Source of the DNA: JBBTSB01 sp964355775
GTDB lineage: Bacteria > Patescibacteriota > Minisyncoccia > 2-02-FULL-40-12 > IGHO2-01-FULL-4-A
Length of the DNA stretch: 58,880 bases
Assembly: GCA_964355775.1 (NCBI GenBank)
Contig: CAYHEP010000001.1
Span: 1 to 58,880 of the forward strand
Direction of reading: 5' to 3'
The translations under genes were made by a program, and so were the position numbers. A model generated the notes under the pieces. That model saw only the letters and a list, made by a program, of their open reading frames with translations, was not told the DNA's origin and ran no database searches. Each line of letters opens with the position of its first letter. Within the stretch, counting starts at the first letter, position 1. Below, piece by piece: positions 16,320 through 23,354 of the stretch.

Positions 16320-18524
16320 ATGGGCCTCGCGGCCCGACAAGTAGTCTTCCTCTTCCAAGAGGGAGGCGGTTGCACAAAAGAGGAGGCCGGCGGCAAAGCA
16401 TTCGGCCTCGTCGAAATGACCCTGATGGGTTTGCCCGTCCCGCCGGGGTTTTTTATTACCACGGGTGTCTGTAGAGCTTTTCTTGAGCACGGGAGCTTTC
16501 CCGTGCGGCTCGACGGGCAGCTCGAGCGCTGTATCAAGGCGCTCGAGCAACAGACGGGGAAGCGGTTTGGCGGCCGCCACCGCCCGCTCCTCGTCTCGGT
16601 ACGATCCGGTGCCCCCGCCTCAATGCCCGGGATGATGGACACGGTCCTGAATCTCGGGCTGACGAGTCAGAGCATTCCGGCTTTGGCTCGTTGGGGTGGG
16701 GAAAGATTCGCAGCCGACACCTGGGCCCGCTTTGAGGCGAGATTCCAGAAAGTTGTCGGTTGCGCGGTTCCCGGAGACCCTCGGCTCCAGCTTCGGCTGG
16801 CGCTGGAGGCGGTCTGTCGGTCGTGGCGGAGCCTTCGGGCTTGCGAGTACCGCAAGTCCGAAGGAATCCCGGAGCAATCCGGGACCGCCATGGCCGTACA
16901 GGCCATGGTTTTCGGGAATTTTTGCGAGAGCTCGGGAACTGGTGTGGCGTTCAGCAGGAACGTCGCCACCGGCGACCCCGTGCTCTACGGCGAGTACCTT
17001 TCCCAAGCCCAAGGGGAGGACGTGGTCGGTGGGGGTGTCACGCCCCTACCGATCTCGGTGCTCGCCGAGCGCAACCCGCAGGTTTACCGCGACCTTGCGG
17101 ATTGGGTTGGTGTGCTCGAATCCAACCACGGCGACGTGGTGGAGATCGAGTACACCATCGAGGCGGGACGGCTCTGGTTTCTCCAGGTCCGTTCCGCCAA
17201 GCGGACGCCCCGGGCGGCGGCACGGTTTGCCGTGCAGTCGGTTTGGGAAGCGCGGGCCACCAAGGCCGAGGCCGTCGCTTGCGTGAGCGAGCAGACGGCC
17301 GACGCACTTGGTCGGCCCGAGTTTGAAAAAGAGGCTCTTGCGCTCGCGGCCGGCAATGGCCAGTTTTTCGCGCGAGGCCTCGCCGCCGCACCCGGTGCGG
17401 TGGTAGGCAACGCCGTCTTCACGCCTGAAATGGCAAAGGAGATGGCAGTAAAGGGAGGGCGGCCGGTGCTCTTCCGTCAGGACACGAGTCCTGATGATCT
17501 TGCAGGTATGATGGCGTCGGTCGCGCTCGTTACGGCGACCGGCGGAGCTACTTCTCATGCGGCGGTGGTGGCTCGCGCGCAGGGCATCCCGGCGGTTGTC
17601 GGGCTGACCGGGGTGGCTATCAATGGTCGCGCAGAGTCTGGTAGCCGTACGATCAACGAGGGAGACCTCGTTTCGATCGACGGCGCCTCGGGCACCGTTC
17701 TCATGGGCTCGGTGCCGCTCGTTGCGAGCGTCCACGCCAAGGAGATCTCGATCTTCTTGAAGTGGGCCGCCGAACTGCGGCCGCCAAAGCCCCGCCCCCG
17801 GCCGGATTTCGGGGCGATAGAAAAAAGGGTGTCGGCCAACACCCTGCTCAATGATTTTTACCTTGCCGACGCGATGGCTTCCGCGGCGGTGAGTACCAAG
17901 TTCGAAACAGAGGCCAAAGAACTGCGACGGCAGGTTGTCGAGGAAGTTGCGAGACTTCTCTTGACGTACCTCTTTGTGGCTGTCGCCGGCGAACTCCGCC
18001 ACGCACCGAAACGAGATCAGGACGAGGCCTTCAAGAGTAACATGAAGGTTTTGTCGGATAAATTCGGACTGCTGTGGGGGAGAGAGCACCTAGAGTGCCA
18101 GCTCTCGGTGATTGAAAAGCTCAAGAACTGCTCCGCAGAAGAGCAGATTGAGTTTTTCCGGCTGGCCGAGGCCGTCTTCTCGGTGGATAGCTGGCCGTCC
18201 AGCTACGGGGGCGCAAAGTGGGTCGCGATTGCCGCGGCACCCCGTATGTTTCTGGATTGTCAGCTCGAAGCCGCGGTGTTTGTTGACCATACCTTTGACC
18301 TCCGGCACAACGGAGGAAGATTGTTCGATAAACACTCGATGGTCACGGCGAAGACGAACGAGGGAAGGCTGCACGAGCAGCTGGACCTCAAAAAGAAAGC
18401 AGTGACCATCGAGGCCCTCGAACAGGGCCTGCGGCAACTCTGGAACGAGTTTTCCCCACTCGTTTCAGATCTTTTCACCAAGGGGAGAGGGACGGTATGG
18501 TGCCGTCCGGAGGTGAAAAAATAG
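16320..18524 (+). CDS. PPDK-like phosphotransferase with the PEP/pyruvate domain replaced
   Basis: 734 residues from ATG 16320, chosen because AAGGAGG lies just upstream and the protein then begins like PPDK; an ATG at 16200 is in frame. Residues 1-310 are the PPDK nucleotide-binding domain (GGKAFGLVEMTLMGLPVPPG, SVRSGAPASMPGMMDTVLNL, VQAMVFGNFCESSGTGVAFS, YGEYLSQAQGEDVVGG). Residues 345-470 are the swivelling phosphohistidine domain with GGATSHAAVVAR, the His being the phosphate carrier. The remaining 265 residues are not the expected PEP/pyruvate TIM barrel but an unrecognised helical module. So pyruvate is unlikely to be the acceptor. GC-rich, codon use unlike its neighbours. Overlaps the phosphatase gene by 28 nt. 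Confidence 0.8.
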   Translation: MGLAARQVVFLFQEGGGCTKEEAGGKAFGLVEMTLMGLPVPPGFFITTGVCRAFLEHGSFPVRLDGQLERCIKALEQQTGKRFGGRHRPLLVSVRSGAPASMPGMMDTVLNLGLTSQSIPALARWGGERFAADTWARFEARFQKVVGCAVPGDPRLQLRLALEAVCRSWRSLRACEYRKSEGIPEQSGTAMAVQAMVFGNFCESSGTGVAFSRNVATGDPVLYGEYLSQAQGEDVVGGGVTPLPISVLAERNPQVYRDLADWVGVLESNHGDVVEIEYTIEAGRLWFLQVRSAKRTPRAAARFAVQSVWEARATKAEAVACVSEQTADALGRPEFEKEALALAAGNGQFFARGLAAAPGAVVGNAVFTPEMAKEMAVKGGRPVLFRQDTSPDDLAGMMASVALVTATGGATSHAAVVARAQGIPAVVGLTGVAINGRAESGSRTINEGDLVSIDGASGTVLMGSVPLVASVHAKEISIFLKWAAELRPPKPRPRPDFGAIEKRVSANTLLNDFYLADAMASAAVSTKFETEAKELRRQVVEEVARLLLTYLFVAVAGELRHAPKRDQDEAFKSNMKVLSDKFGLLWGREHLECQLSVIEKLKNCSAEEQIEFFRLAEAVFSVDSWPSSYGGAKWVAIAAAPRMFLDCQLEAAVFVDHTFDLRHNGGRLFDKHSMVTAKTNEGRLHEQLDLKKKAVTIEALEQGLRQLWNEFSPLVSDLFTKGRGTVWCRPEVKK

Positions 18525-19168
18525 GGAAACTGAAACAAGGGCGGCGCCAGTTTGGGCCGTCCGTGGTGAAGCCGACGGCGGGCTTCACCGGGAGCCTTGG
18601 GCTCCCCGCAGTGCCGTCTCACCCGCTCCATCGGGGCAACCCGGTGGCGGTGGGTGAGTATACCGTTTTCGCGGGCGGGACCCGCGACCTCCGGTCTGGA
18701 GACCTCACGGGGTACGACCTCGTGATTCCCCTAACCGGAGGCGGGATCCCGCTCGAGCGTGGTCGGCGCACCACCGTCTGGAGCTACGATCTCCAGGACT
18801 ATGGTGGCGTGCCCGCAGACTGGGCCCAGTTTTTGCAGGAGGTCGTTGATGAACTGCGCCGTGGGCGCAGGATCATCGCCTTCTGCGTGGGCTCGCACGG
18901 ACGGACGGGGACGTTTCTTTCCTCGCTCGTCAGCCTCGTTGAGGATCGGGCGGTGACGCCCGATCCCATCGAGGCCGTGCGGGCCCGCCACTGCTACAAG
19001 GCAGTGGAAAGCCGGGCCCAAGCGGAGGCGGTCTTCGCCCTTCGGGGCGAGGCACTTCCTCCGCAGTATGCGACGGAATTCGCGCCTCGGCCCGCCTACG
19101 TGGCGGCTGGGCGCAGCGAAGTGCACACGCTCGCCGGGAGCTTCGGTTCCTGGCGGGGCGACGAGTAG
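18497..19168 (+). CDS. CX5R (dual-specificity/tyrosine-type) phosphatase
   Basis: 223 residues from ATG 18497, preceded by GGGGAGAGGG. The P-loop FCVGSHGRTGTFLSSL (Cys near residue 130, Arg six later) follows a strand RRIIAFC, and an upstream DLQDYGGVPADW segment could supply the general-acid Asp. This is the cysteine-phosphatase signature; the third position after Cys is Ser where Gly is more usual. It overlaps the PPDK-like gene, suggesting an opposed kinase/phosphatase pair acting on one target; that target is unknown. Confidence 0.7.
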   Translation: MVPSGGEKIGKLKQGRRQFGPSVVKPTAGFTGSLGLPAVPSHPLHRGNPVAVGEYTVFAGGTRDLRSGDLTGYDLVIPLTGGGIPLERGRRTTVWSYDLQDYGGVPADWAQFLQEVVDELRRGRRIIAFCVGSHGRTGTFLSSLVSLVEDRAVTPDPIEAVRARHCYKAVESRAQAEAVFALRGEALPPQYATEFAPRPAYVAAGRSEVHTLAGSFGSWRGDE

Positions 19169-19244
19169 AAGCAAAAAAAGCGATCGTCGGTCACCGCGGC
19201 CTACCATCGCAAGCAAATCACGCGGAAAGAAAAGGAGGGCGCCC

Positions 19245-20015
19245 GTGACTGGTAGCCCGTTCTACATGGCCGGCACCGAGAACACCGGTCAGTATGTGGT
19301 TATGTGCCACACGGTTCTCGGCCGTGTGGGGGTCCGGACCCTATCCGGTGGCTCGTCCCGCGTGAGGGTCGAGCCGATTTCGACGGAGGCCGCCGGCATC
19401 ATGGCGGCCTCGCTCACGCGTCCCGGCTACTGGAAGCAGCCGGGGGACAACGGCCAGCCGCGGTTCTCGCGGATGGCCTCCAACGACTGCGGGCTCCGGG
19501 CCGTCTTGGCCCAGGCGCTCATCGCGCTTCGCGTCCATCAGGGCGCGGAGTTGAACCCGAACGCTCCCGCGTGGGTGCGGGAGCTGGTGACGGCCAGCGG
19601 CATCGCGCAGCCGACTCCCGCAGTTGCGCCCTCCACTACCCCGGCTTTCGAGCCGGTGGTCGTGGAAGGGAACGATCCGGCCGCCCTGCGGTCGGAGGCC
19701 TCCCTCCTTCGGGAGGAGGCCGGTCAGCTCCGGGAGCGGTCTCGGCTCGACGTCATCAAGGCGTCCGAGCTCGAGGCCCGCGCCGCCGCGTGCATCGAGC
19801 GCGCGACGGAGATCGAAGTGGCCTTGGCGGCCTTCGCGGCTGCCAAGAAGCGGGCACGCCAGCTCGGCGTGTCCCTCCCCTCGTCCGGCGGGGCCAAGGC
19901 CGGACTCATGCTTCTCACGAAGCCCCAGCTGTTGGGGCTGGCCGGGAAGCGCGGTCTCAAGGTGCTGAAGAGCACCAAGAAGGTCGACATCATCGAGCTG
20001 ATCGCGGAGGTCTAG
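19245..20015 (+). CDS. Coiled-coil protein with SAP/Rho-N-like C-terminus
   Basis: 256 residues from GTG 19245, with AAGGAGG 7 nt upstream. Residues 1-120 form an unrecognised domain (SNDCGLRAVLAQALIALR). A Pro/Thr-rich linker follows, then an Ala/Glu/Arg coiled coil (ALRSEASLLREEAGQLRERS) and a C-terminal LTKPQLLGLAGKRGLKVLK...DIIELI helix-turn-helix-like tail resembling SAP or Rho N-terminal modules, which bind nucleic acid. Given the large RNA upstream, an RNA-binding partner is an attractive but unproven guess. Very GC-rich. Confidence 0.6.
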   Translation: MTGSPFYMAGTENTGQYVVMCHTVLGRVGVRTLSGGSSRVRVEPISTEAAGIMAASLTRPGYWKQPGDNGQPRFSRMASNDCGLRAVLAQALIALRVHQGAELNPNAPAWVRELVTASGIAQPTPAVAPSTTPAFEPVVVEGNDPAALRSEASLLREEAGQLRERSRLDVIKASELEARAAACIERATEIEVALAAFAAAKKRARQLGVSLPSSGGAKAGLMLLTKPQLLGLAGKRGLKVLKSTKKVDIIELIAEV

Positions 20016-20099
20016 CCGCCGCGTAATGCTCGAACCGCTGACAGGCCGGTCCGTCTATCCGCAACATGGTGCGTAATCCATGGGGCTAGGGTTTAACGC

Positions 20100-20181
20100 G
20101 TGAGGAGGACGGCTTCGGCTTTCCTCCTCACTTCACACCGGGGAGCAATTTTTTGTTCCTCGATGTGAGGAGGGAGAGATG
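20100..20181 (+). promoter_or_regulatory. Three-strand alternative hairpin covering an SD (attenuator-like)
   Basis: GTGAGGAGG (20100-20108) and an identical GTGAGGAGG (20165-20173) compete for one CCTCCTCAC (20123-20131). The second copy contains the SD of the gene at 20179. When the first pairs, the SD is free; when the second pairs, it is buried. A further stem CACACCGGGGA/TCCTCGATGTG (20134-20144, 20157-20167) strengthens the closed state. Confidence 0.55.
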
Positions 20182-20424
20182 AAAGAGATCGATTTGGATG
20201 CCATTATGCTTTCGCAGGAAAGCGTAATGGCGTGGAACGAGATCGCCCGGCGGCTTGCCGTGGCGCTCAAGGAAATGAAGCGTGGCGGCAAAGTCGTCCC
20301 GCCTCCTTCCATGGAGTGGGCACGGGTCAACGACGACGGGACCCTCACGATCTTCGTGGAGGTTATCGGAGTCGTGACCGCCTCGCTGGACATCCCGGCG
20401 GGGCACTGGTTTTACCAGCACTGA
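20179..20424 (+). CDS. Small acidic/basic protein, island
   Basis: 81 residues from ATG 20179 with GGAGGGAG upstream. Begins MKEIDLDAIMLSQESVMAW, ends in a strand-rich half (DGTLTIFVEVIGVVTASLDIP). No family recognised. Last gene of the GC-rich island, lying between a switch-like leader and a terminator whose arm sequences are copies of each other, so it looks like an independently regulated unit. Confidence 0.5.
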   Translation: MKEIDLDAIMLSQESVMAWNEIARRLAVALKEMKRGGKVVPPPSMEWARVNDDGTLTIFVEVIGVVTASLDIPAGHWFYQH

Positions 20425-20479
20425 AAAGTTCCCGAGTTTTGGGAGGGTACTCGACAACAACCTCCCCCAGCTTTTTTGA

Positions 20480-20545
20480 ATCTTCACACCGGGGAGCGGG
20501 GTTTTCTCTCTCCTCTCCCGTTCCTCGATGTGAGGGTTTTTGTTT
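20480..20545 (+). terminator. Terminator of the island, copy of the upstream hairpin
   Basis: CACACCGGGGA (20485-20495) pairs with TCCTCGATGTG (20522-20532), followed by GAGGGTTTTTGTTTT. The same two arms occur at 20134-20167, so the small gene is bracketed by duplicated hairpin sequences. Confidence 0.7.
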
Positions 20546-20580
20546 TGCGATAGGCTTTGTTATACTTTGTCTTACTGCGG

Positions 20581-20652
20581 CACCGCCACGGGGAATCGAA
20601 CCCCGCTTCCAGCGCTGAGAACGCTGTGTCCTAGCCGATAGACGATGGCGGC
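20581..20652 (-). tRNA. tRNA-Glu (anticodon CTC)
   Basis: On the minus strand: acceptor GCCGCCA with TGGCGGT, D-arm GTCTATCGGCTAGGAC, anticodon arm CAGCG-TTCTCAG-CGCTG (anticodon CTC), T-arm GGGGTTCGATTCCCC, discriminator G. The D-arm is typical of tRNA-Glu. The genomic sequence after the discriminator reads CCG, so the terminal A of CCA is not encoded. It reads GAG codons and marks the right border of the GC-rich island. Confidence 0.93.
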
Positions 20653-20657
20653 ATTTC

Positions 20658-21377
20658 ATGACTATACCATTAAAAATTTTTTGTCTCAATATCTGGCATG
20701 GCGGCAAGCTTCGAGAGCCGTTGATTGAGTTTATCAAGGCACAAGAGGCGGATGTTTTGATGCTACAGGAGGTGTATGAAGCCGTCGATCTTGGTTTGGG
20801 CTACCCGTACACGCATTTTGCTCCGGAGTTGTTGCATCTTATTGATGGCGATCGAAAAGTCATGGGCAATGCGGTTTTTTCCAAATATCCGATCGTTGCA
20901 TCCGACGTGACTTTTTATAATGAGCCATTTGGTGAAGCGGAAGAAGGTAAGCGGGAAATGTATCCTTTTTTCCCGAGGAATCTTCAGCATGTGGAGATCG
21001 ATGCCAATGGTACCAACCTGCATGTGTTTAATACGCATGGGGTGTGGGGCGAGGATGGCAATGACAACGAACGCCGACTCGCTATGGGTGAGATGATCAT
21101 CAAAGCGATCCTAGGGAAAGAACACGTGATCCTCGGTGGCGACTTTAATACAGATGAAAAGTCGCAAACCATTGCCAATATCGAACAGCATTTGCCAAAT
21201 ATTTTTAAAGGCGAACGGACGACGAGTTTTAATATGCGGCGTAAAAATCCTGCTCTCAATTACAGCACCGGTATTGTCGATTTTATATTTGTCAGTTCCG
21301 ATTTCAAGGTCATCTCCCATGCCAGTCCAGACACAGACATCAGCGACCATTTGCCTCTTCTGGCTACTTTGGTATAG
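20658..21377 (+). CDS. Endonuclease/exonuclease/phosphatase family protein
   Basis: 239 residues. The fold's motifs are in order: KIFCLNIWHGG (Asn metal/active site), LMLQEVYEA (catalytic Glu), FNTHGVWG, ILGGDFNTD (GDFN) and SDHLPLLATL (SDH). This superfamily cleaves phosphodiester or phosphomonoester bonds in DNA, RNA or lipids; the substrate is not predictable. No signal peptide, so cytoplasmic. Starts 5 nt after tRNA-Glu, on the opposite strand. Confidence 0.85.
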   Translation: MTIPLKIFCLNIWHGGKLREPLIEFIKAQEADVLMLQEVYEAVDLGLGYPYTHFAPELLHLIDGDRKVMGNAVFSKYPIVASDVTFYNEPFGEAEEGKREMYPFFPRNLQHVEIDANGTNLHVFNTHGVWGEDGNDNERRLAMGEMIIKAILGKEHVILGGDFNTDEKSQTIANIEQHLPNIFKGERTTSFNMRRKNPALNYSTGIVDFIFVSSDFKVISHASPDTDISDHLPLLATLV

Positions 21378-21384
21378 TGAAGAC

Positions 21385-21639
21385 ATGGAATCGAAACCGG
21401 AACAACCGCCAACAGACCTCAACAATGAAATTGCGAACAATGAGCGTCGTCTTAAAGAGGTCAGGGCAAAAATAGTGGAGATCAGAATGAACTTACATCG
21501 AGACCAGTCGGGTCTTAATTTAGCAAAAAGATTAATTGATGAAAAAGCCAGTGATAAACACGCCTTGAGTCTATTTCTTGGTGCAGAACGTGATTTGATG
21601 TCTGCACTTGCAAAGCATCGCAAAGAACGAGGGTTGTAG
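21385..21639 (+). CDS. Small coiled-coil protein
   Basis: 84 residues from ATG 21385; charged heptad-like region (LNNEIANNERRLKEVRAKI). TATAGT (21373-21378) sits exactly 6 nt before the ATG and overlaps the stop of the nuclease gene, so it is probably expressed from its own leaderless transcript. No family recognised. Confidence 0.55.
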   Translation: MESKPEQPPTDLNNEIANNERRLKEVRAKIVEIRMNLHRDQSGLNLAKRLIDEKASDKHALSLFLGAERDLMSALAKHRKERGL

Positions 21640-21676
21640 CTTTTTTTGTGGTTCCATGCTATGGTTAGCGTATGAA

Positions 21677-21787
21677 TCCCGTTAGAGGTAGCCCTAACGG
21701 GTTTGACAACGCAGGACGTTTATAGGCTTACACTAATCACCTAGTAACAACTTACTTATATCGAAGCTGTTACTACCTCTAACGGGA
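21677..21787. repeat. Nested inverted repeat / MITE-like hairpin before the 21787 gene
   Basis: TCCCGTTAGAGGTA (21677-21690) is perfectly complementary to TACCTCTAACGGGA (21774-21787), which reaches the first base of the next start codon. The left arm can instead pair with CTAACGGG (21694-21701). Inside, TAGTAACA (21742-21749) pairs with TGTTACTA (21768-21775). Either a small non-autonomous element or an RNA switch. Confidence 0.6.
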
Positions 21788-21975
21788 TGAATCAAGAAGC
21801 CATAAAACTACGCCAAATGATTCACGAAAAGGGTCGCTGGCAGTTGAGCCTTGGCAGGAGATTTCAGGAAGTGAAAAATCCCAAAGAGCTCAAAGCCATG
21901 CAAAACGAGCATAAAGCGCTCGCGCGGGAGATCGTCGCGCTCAAAGAGGCTATTGCAAAAATCGAGAGTGCATAG
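21787..21975 (+). CDS. Small coiled-coil protein
   Basis: 62 residues, MNQEAIKLRQMIHEKG at the start and EHKALAREIVALKEAIAKI at the end; two amphipathic helices, so probably a helical hairpin or coiled-coil dimer. Resembles in style the 84-residue neighbour. Its start codon abuts the right arm of the inverted repeat. Function unknown. Confidence 0.5.
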   Translation: MNQEAIKLRQMIHEKGRWQLSLGRRFQEVKNPKELKAMQNEHKALAREIVALKEAIAKIESA

Positions 21976-22005
21976 AATGTGCGGGACTCAACTATTATTT
22001 AACAT

Positions 22006-22320
22006 ATGAATTTCGCCGTAATCAAAACAGGAGGGAAACAGTACAAAGTCGCCGAGGGCGACAAACTTTTTATTGAAAAGCTTGATCTTGCCGAAGGCGC
22101 GGAAGTCGTCTTCGATCAGGTATTGCTTCTCGATGACACCATCGGAACTCCTCTGGTAGATAGTGCCAAAGTTACCGGCAAAATCCTCGAGCAAGGCAGA
22201 GCCAAGAAAAAAATCGTCTTTAAATACTCATCCAAAACACGCTACAAAAAGAAAAAAGGCCATAGACAGCCATATAGCAAGATTGAAATCTTGCAAATCC
22301 AAAGCCCAAATGCCAAATGA
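22006..22320 (+). CDS. rplU: 50S ribosomal protein L21
   Basis: 104 residues. FAVIKTGGKQYKVAEGD at the N-terminus and KYSSKTRYKKKKGHRQPYSKI near the end are bL21 signatures; it binds 23S rRNA. TATTAT (21993-21998) lies 7 nt before the ATG with no SD, so a leaderless transcript is likely. The last residues (QIQSPNAK) are encoded by an AT-rich word repeat. rpmA is not adjacent as in most bacteria but lies at 45259. Confidence 0.95.
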   Translation: MNFAVIKTGGKQYKVAEGDKLFIEKLDLAEGAEVVFDQVLLLDDTIGTPLVDSAKVTGKILEQGRAKKKIVFKYSSKTRYKKKKGHRQPYSKIEILQIQSPNAK

Positions 22321-22324
22321 AAAA

Positions 22325-22350
22325 AGGAGTGACGAAAAGTCACTTCTTTT
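22325..22350. terminator. Bidirectional terminator between rplU and the four-helix-bundle gene
   Basis: AGTGAC-GAAAA-GTCACT stem (22328-22344) with a T-rich tail on both strands (TTCTTTTGTTGTT forward, TTTTTT in reverse). Confidence 0.65.
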
Positions 22351-22714
22351 GTTGTTGGTTTCGTTTTGTGTTCTTGATAATTGTCGAAAAAATTAGTACT
22401 AATTCCCAAGATTCCTTACTCAATGTTTCGCAATGTGCAAGGACGTCCTTATTTGCGTGACCTATCAAACGGAGCCACCGATGCGTTTCTTTCGCTTCTT
22501 TTCTCGAAATCGAAATCTTGTGCAGAAAGTCTCTCGTTGATTCTGCGACGTCAGCTTCCATGTAGTTCGCGCCAATGCTACATGCTGATCGTATAATTTG
22601 GCTTATCAAAACACGATTTGTTGGGTTGTTGAGTAGCTTAGTCGTTAAATCTATGACATTTTCTGCAAATTTGGCAGTTCTTTCTTCCAAATCATACCTT
22701 TGGGCATTTGTCAT
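22340..22714 (-). CDS. Four-helix-bundle protein (23S rRNA intervening-sequence family)
   Basis: About 124 residues from the ATG at 22714. Helical, with the family's RSACSIGANYMEADVAESTRDFLHKISISRKEAKET stretch split over helices 2-3 and a Trp-rich WLRLIGHANKD. Related proteins were first found as ORFs in 23S rRNA intervening sequences and are common as stand-alone genes in CPR bacteria; function unknown. The frame extends 20 codons upstream, but that part is AT-rich repeat sequence, so the internal ATG is preferred. Confidence 0.8.
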   Translation of the reverse strand: MTNAQRYDLEERTAKFAENVIDLTTKLLNNPTNRVLISQIIRSACSIGANYMEADVAESTRDFLHKISISRKEAKETHRWLRLIGHANKDVLAHCETLSKESWELVLIFSTIIKNTKRNQQQKK

Positions 22715-22751
22715 ATCTGTATTTTTAGCATTTGATCTTTGGATTTTGGGC

Positions 22752-23354
22752 TTATCTACGGTGCTTGAGGGCATTTGCTAGCGTGATCTCGTCCGCATAC
22801 TCAACTGATGTGCCAGCCGCAAGACCCCGCGCTAAGCGGGTTATCTTGAGAGCTGATGGCTTATTGCTCATAGCTGATAGCTCCTGCTCCAGATACAACG
22901 CAGTCGTCTCGCCGTAGGTATTGGGATTAGTGGCGAGGATGATTTCGCCGCCAGGCAAGAGGGCGGATGCCCTCTCAAGTAATTGATTTATTTTTAATCT
23001 TTCCGGCAAGACATTGCCGACAGGGTTTATAGCTCCGCCCAAGACATGGTAAACGCCGTCATACGCGCCGGTTTTTTCCATGGCGACGAGATCTGTGACT
23101 CGCTCCACGACAGCGATTTTGTCGGTTTTGCGCTTTGGATTGCTACAGATCCCGCACAACTCCGCGTCGGCAAAATTAAAGCATTGTTTGCACAGCACGG
23201 GACCTTCTTTGAGCTGCTCCACCGAGTCGGCGAATCGCTGTATTTCCTCTATCGGCCAATCCAGCATCGCCAAAATTAACCGAGTTGCTTGTCTGGGTCC
23301 TATCCCAGGTAATTTAGTGAAATAGGTTATTAAGTTTTTAAATTTTTCGCTCAA
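22752..23354 (-). CDS. recR: Recombination mediator RecR
   Basis: 200 residues, full length. N-terminal helix-hairpin-helix (FTKLPGIGPRQATRL), zinc finger CKQCFNFADAELCGIC, Toprim domain (IAVVERVTDLVAMEKTG) and the closing RLARGLAAGTSVEYADE motif. With RecO/RecF it loads RecA on gapped DNA. Just before the closing motif, EQELSAMSNKPSALK is encoded by an AGCTGATAGCT-type repeat (22848-22884), making this loop about six residues longer than usual. Overlaps dnaB by 4 nt. Confidence 0.95.
   Translation of the reverse strand: MSEKFKNLITYFTKLPGIGPRQATRLILAMLDWPIEEIQRFADSVEQLKEGPVLCKQCFNFADAELCGICSNPKRKTDKIAVVERVTDLVAMEKTGAYDGVYHVLGGAINPVGNVLPERLKINQLLERASALLPGGEIILATNPNTYGETTALYLEQELSAMSNKPSALKITRLARGLAAGTSVEYADEITLANALKHRR
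22848..22884. repeat. AGCTATAAGCT-type word repeat inside recR
   Basis: Repeated AGCTGAT/TAGCTGATAGCT words encode a loop of RecR. Related runs occur in gltX (42026-42060) and a glycosyltransferase (54541-54587). Confidence 0.5.

Noticed and set aside
14340..20652. Classical tRNA-integrated island with attachment sites
   Set aside because: tRNA-Glu borders it, but no copy of the tRNA 3' end is seen at the left edge and there is no integrase.
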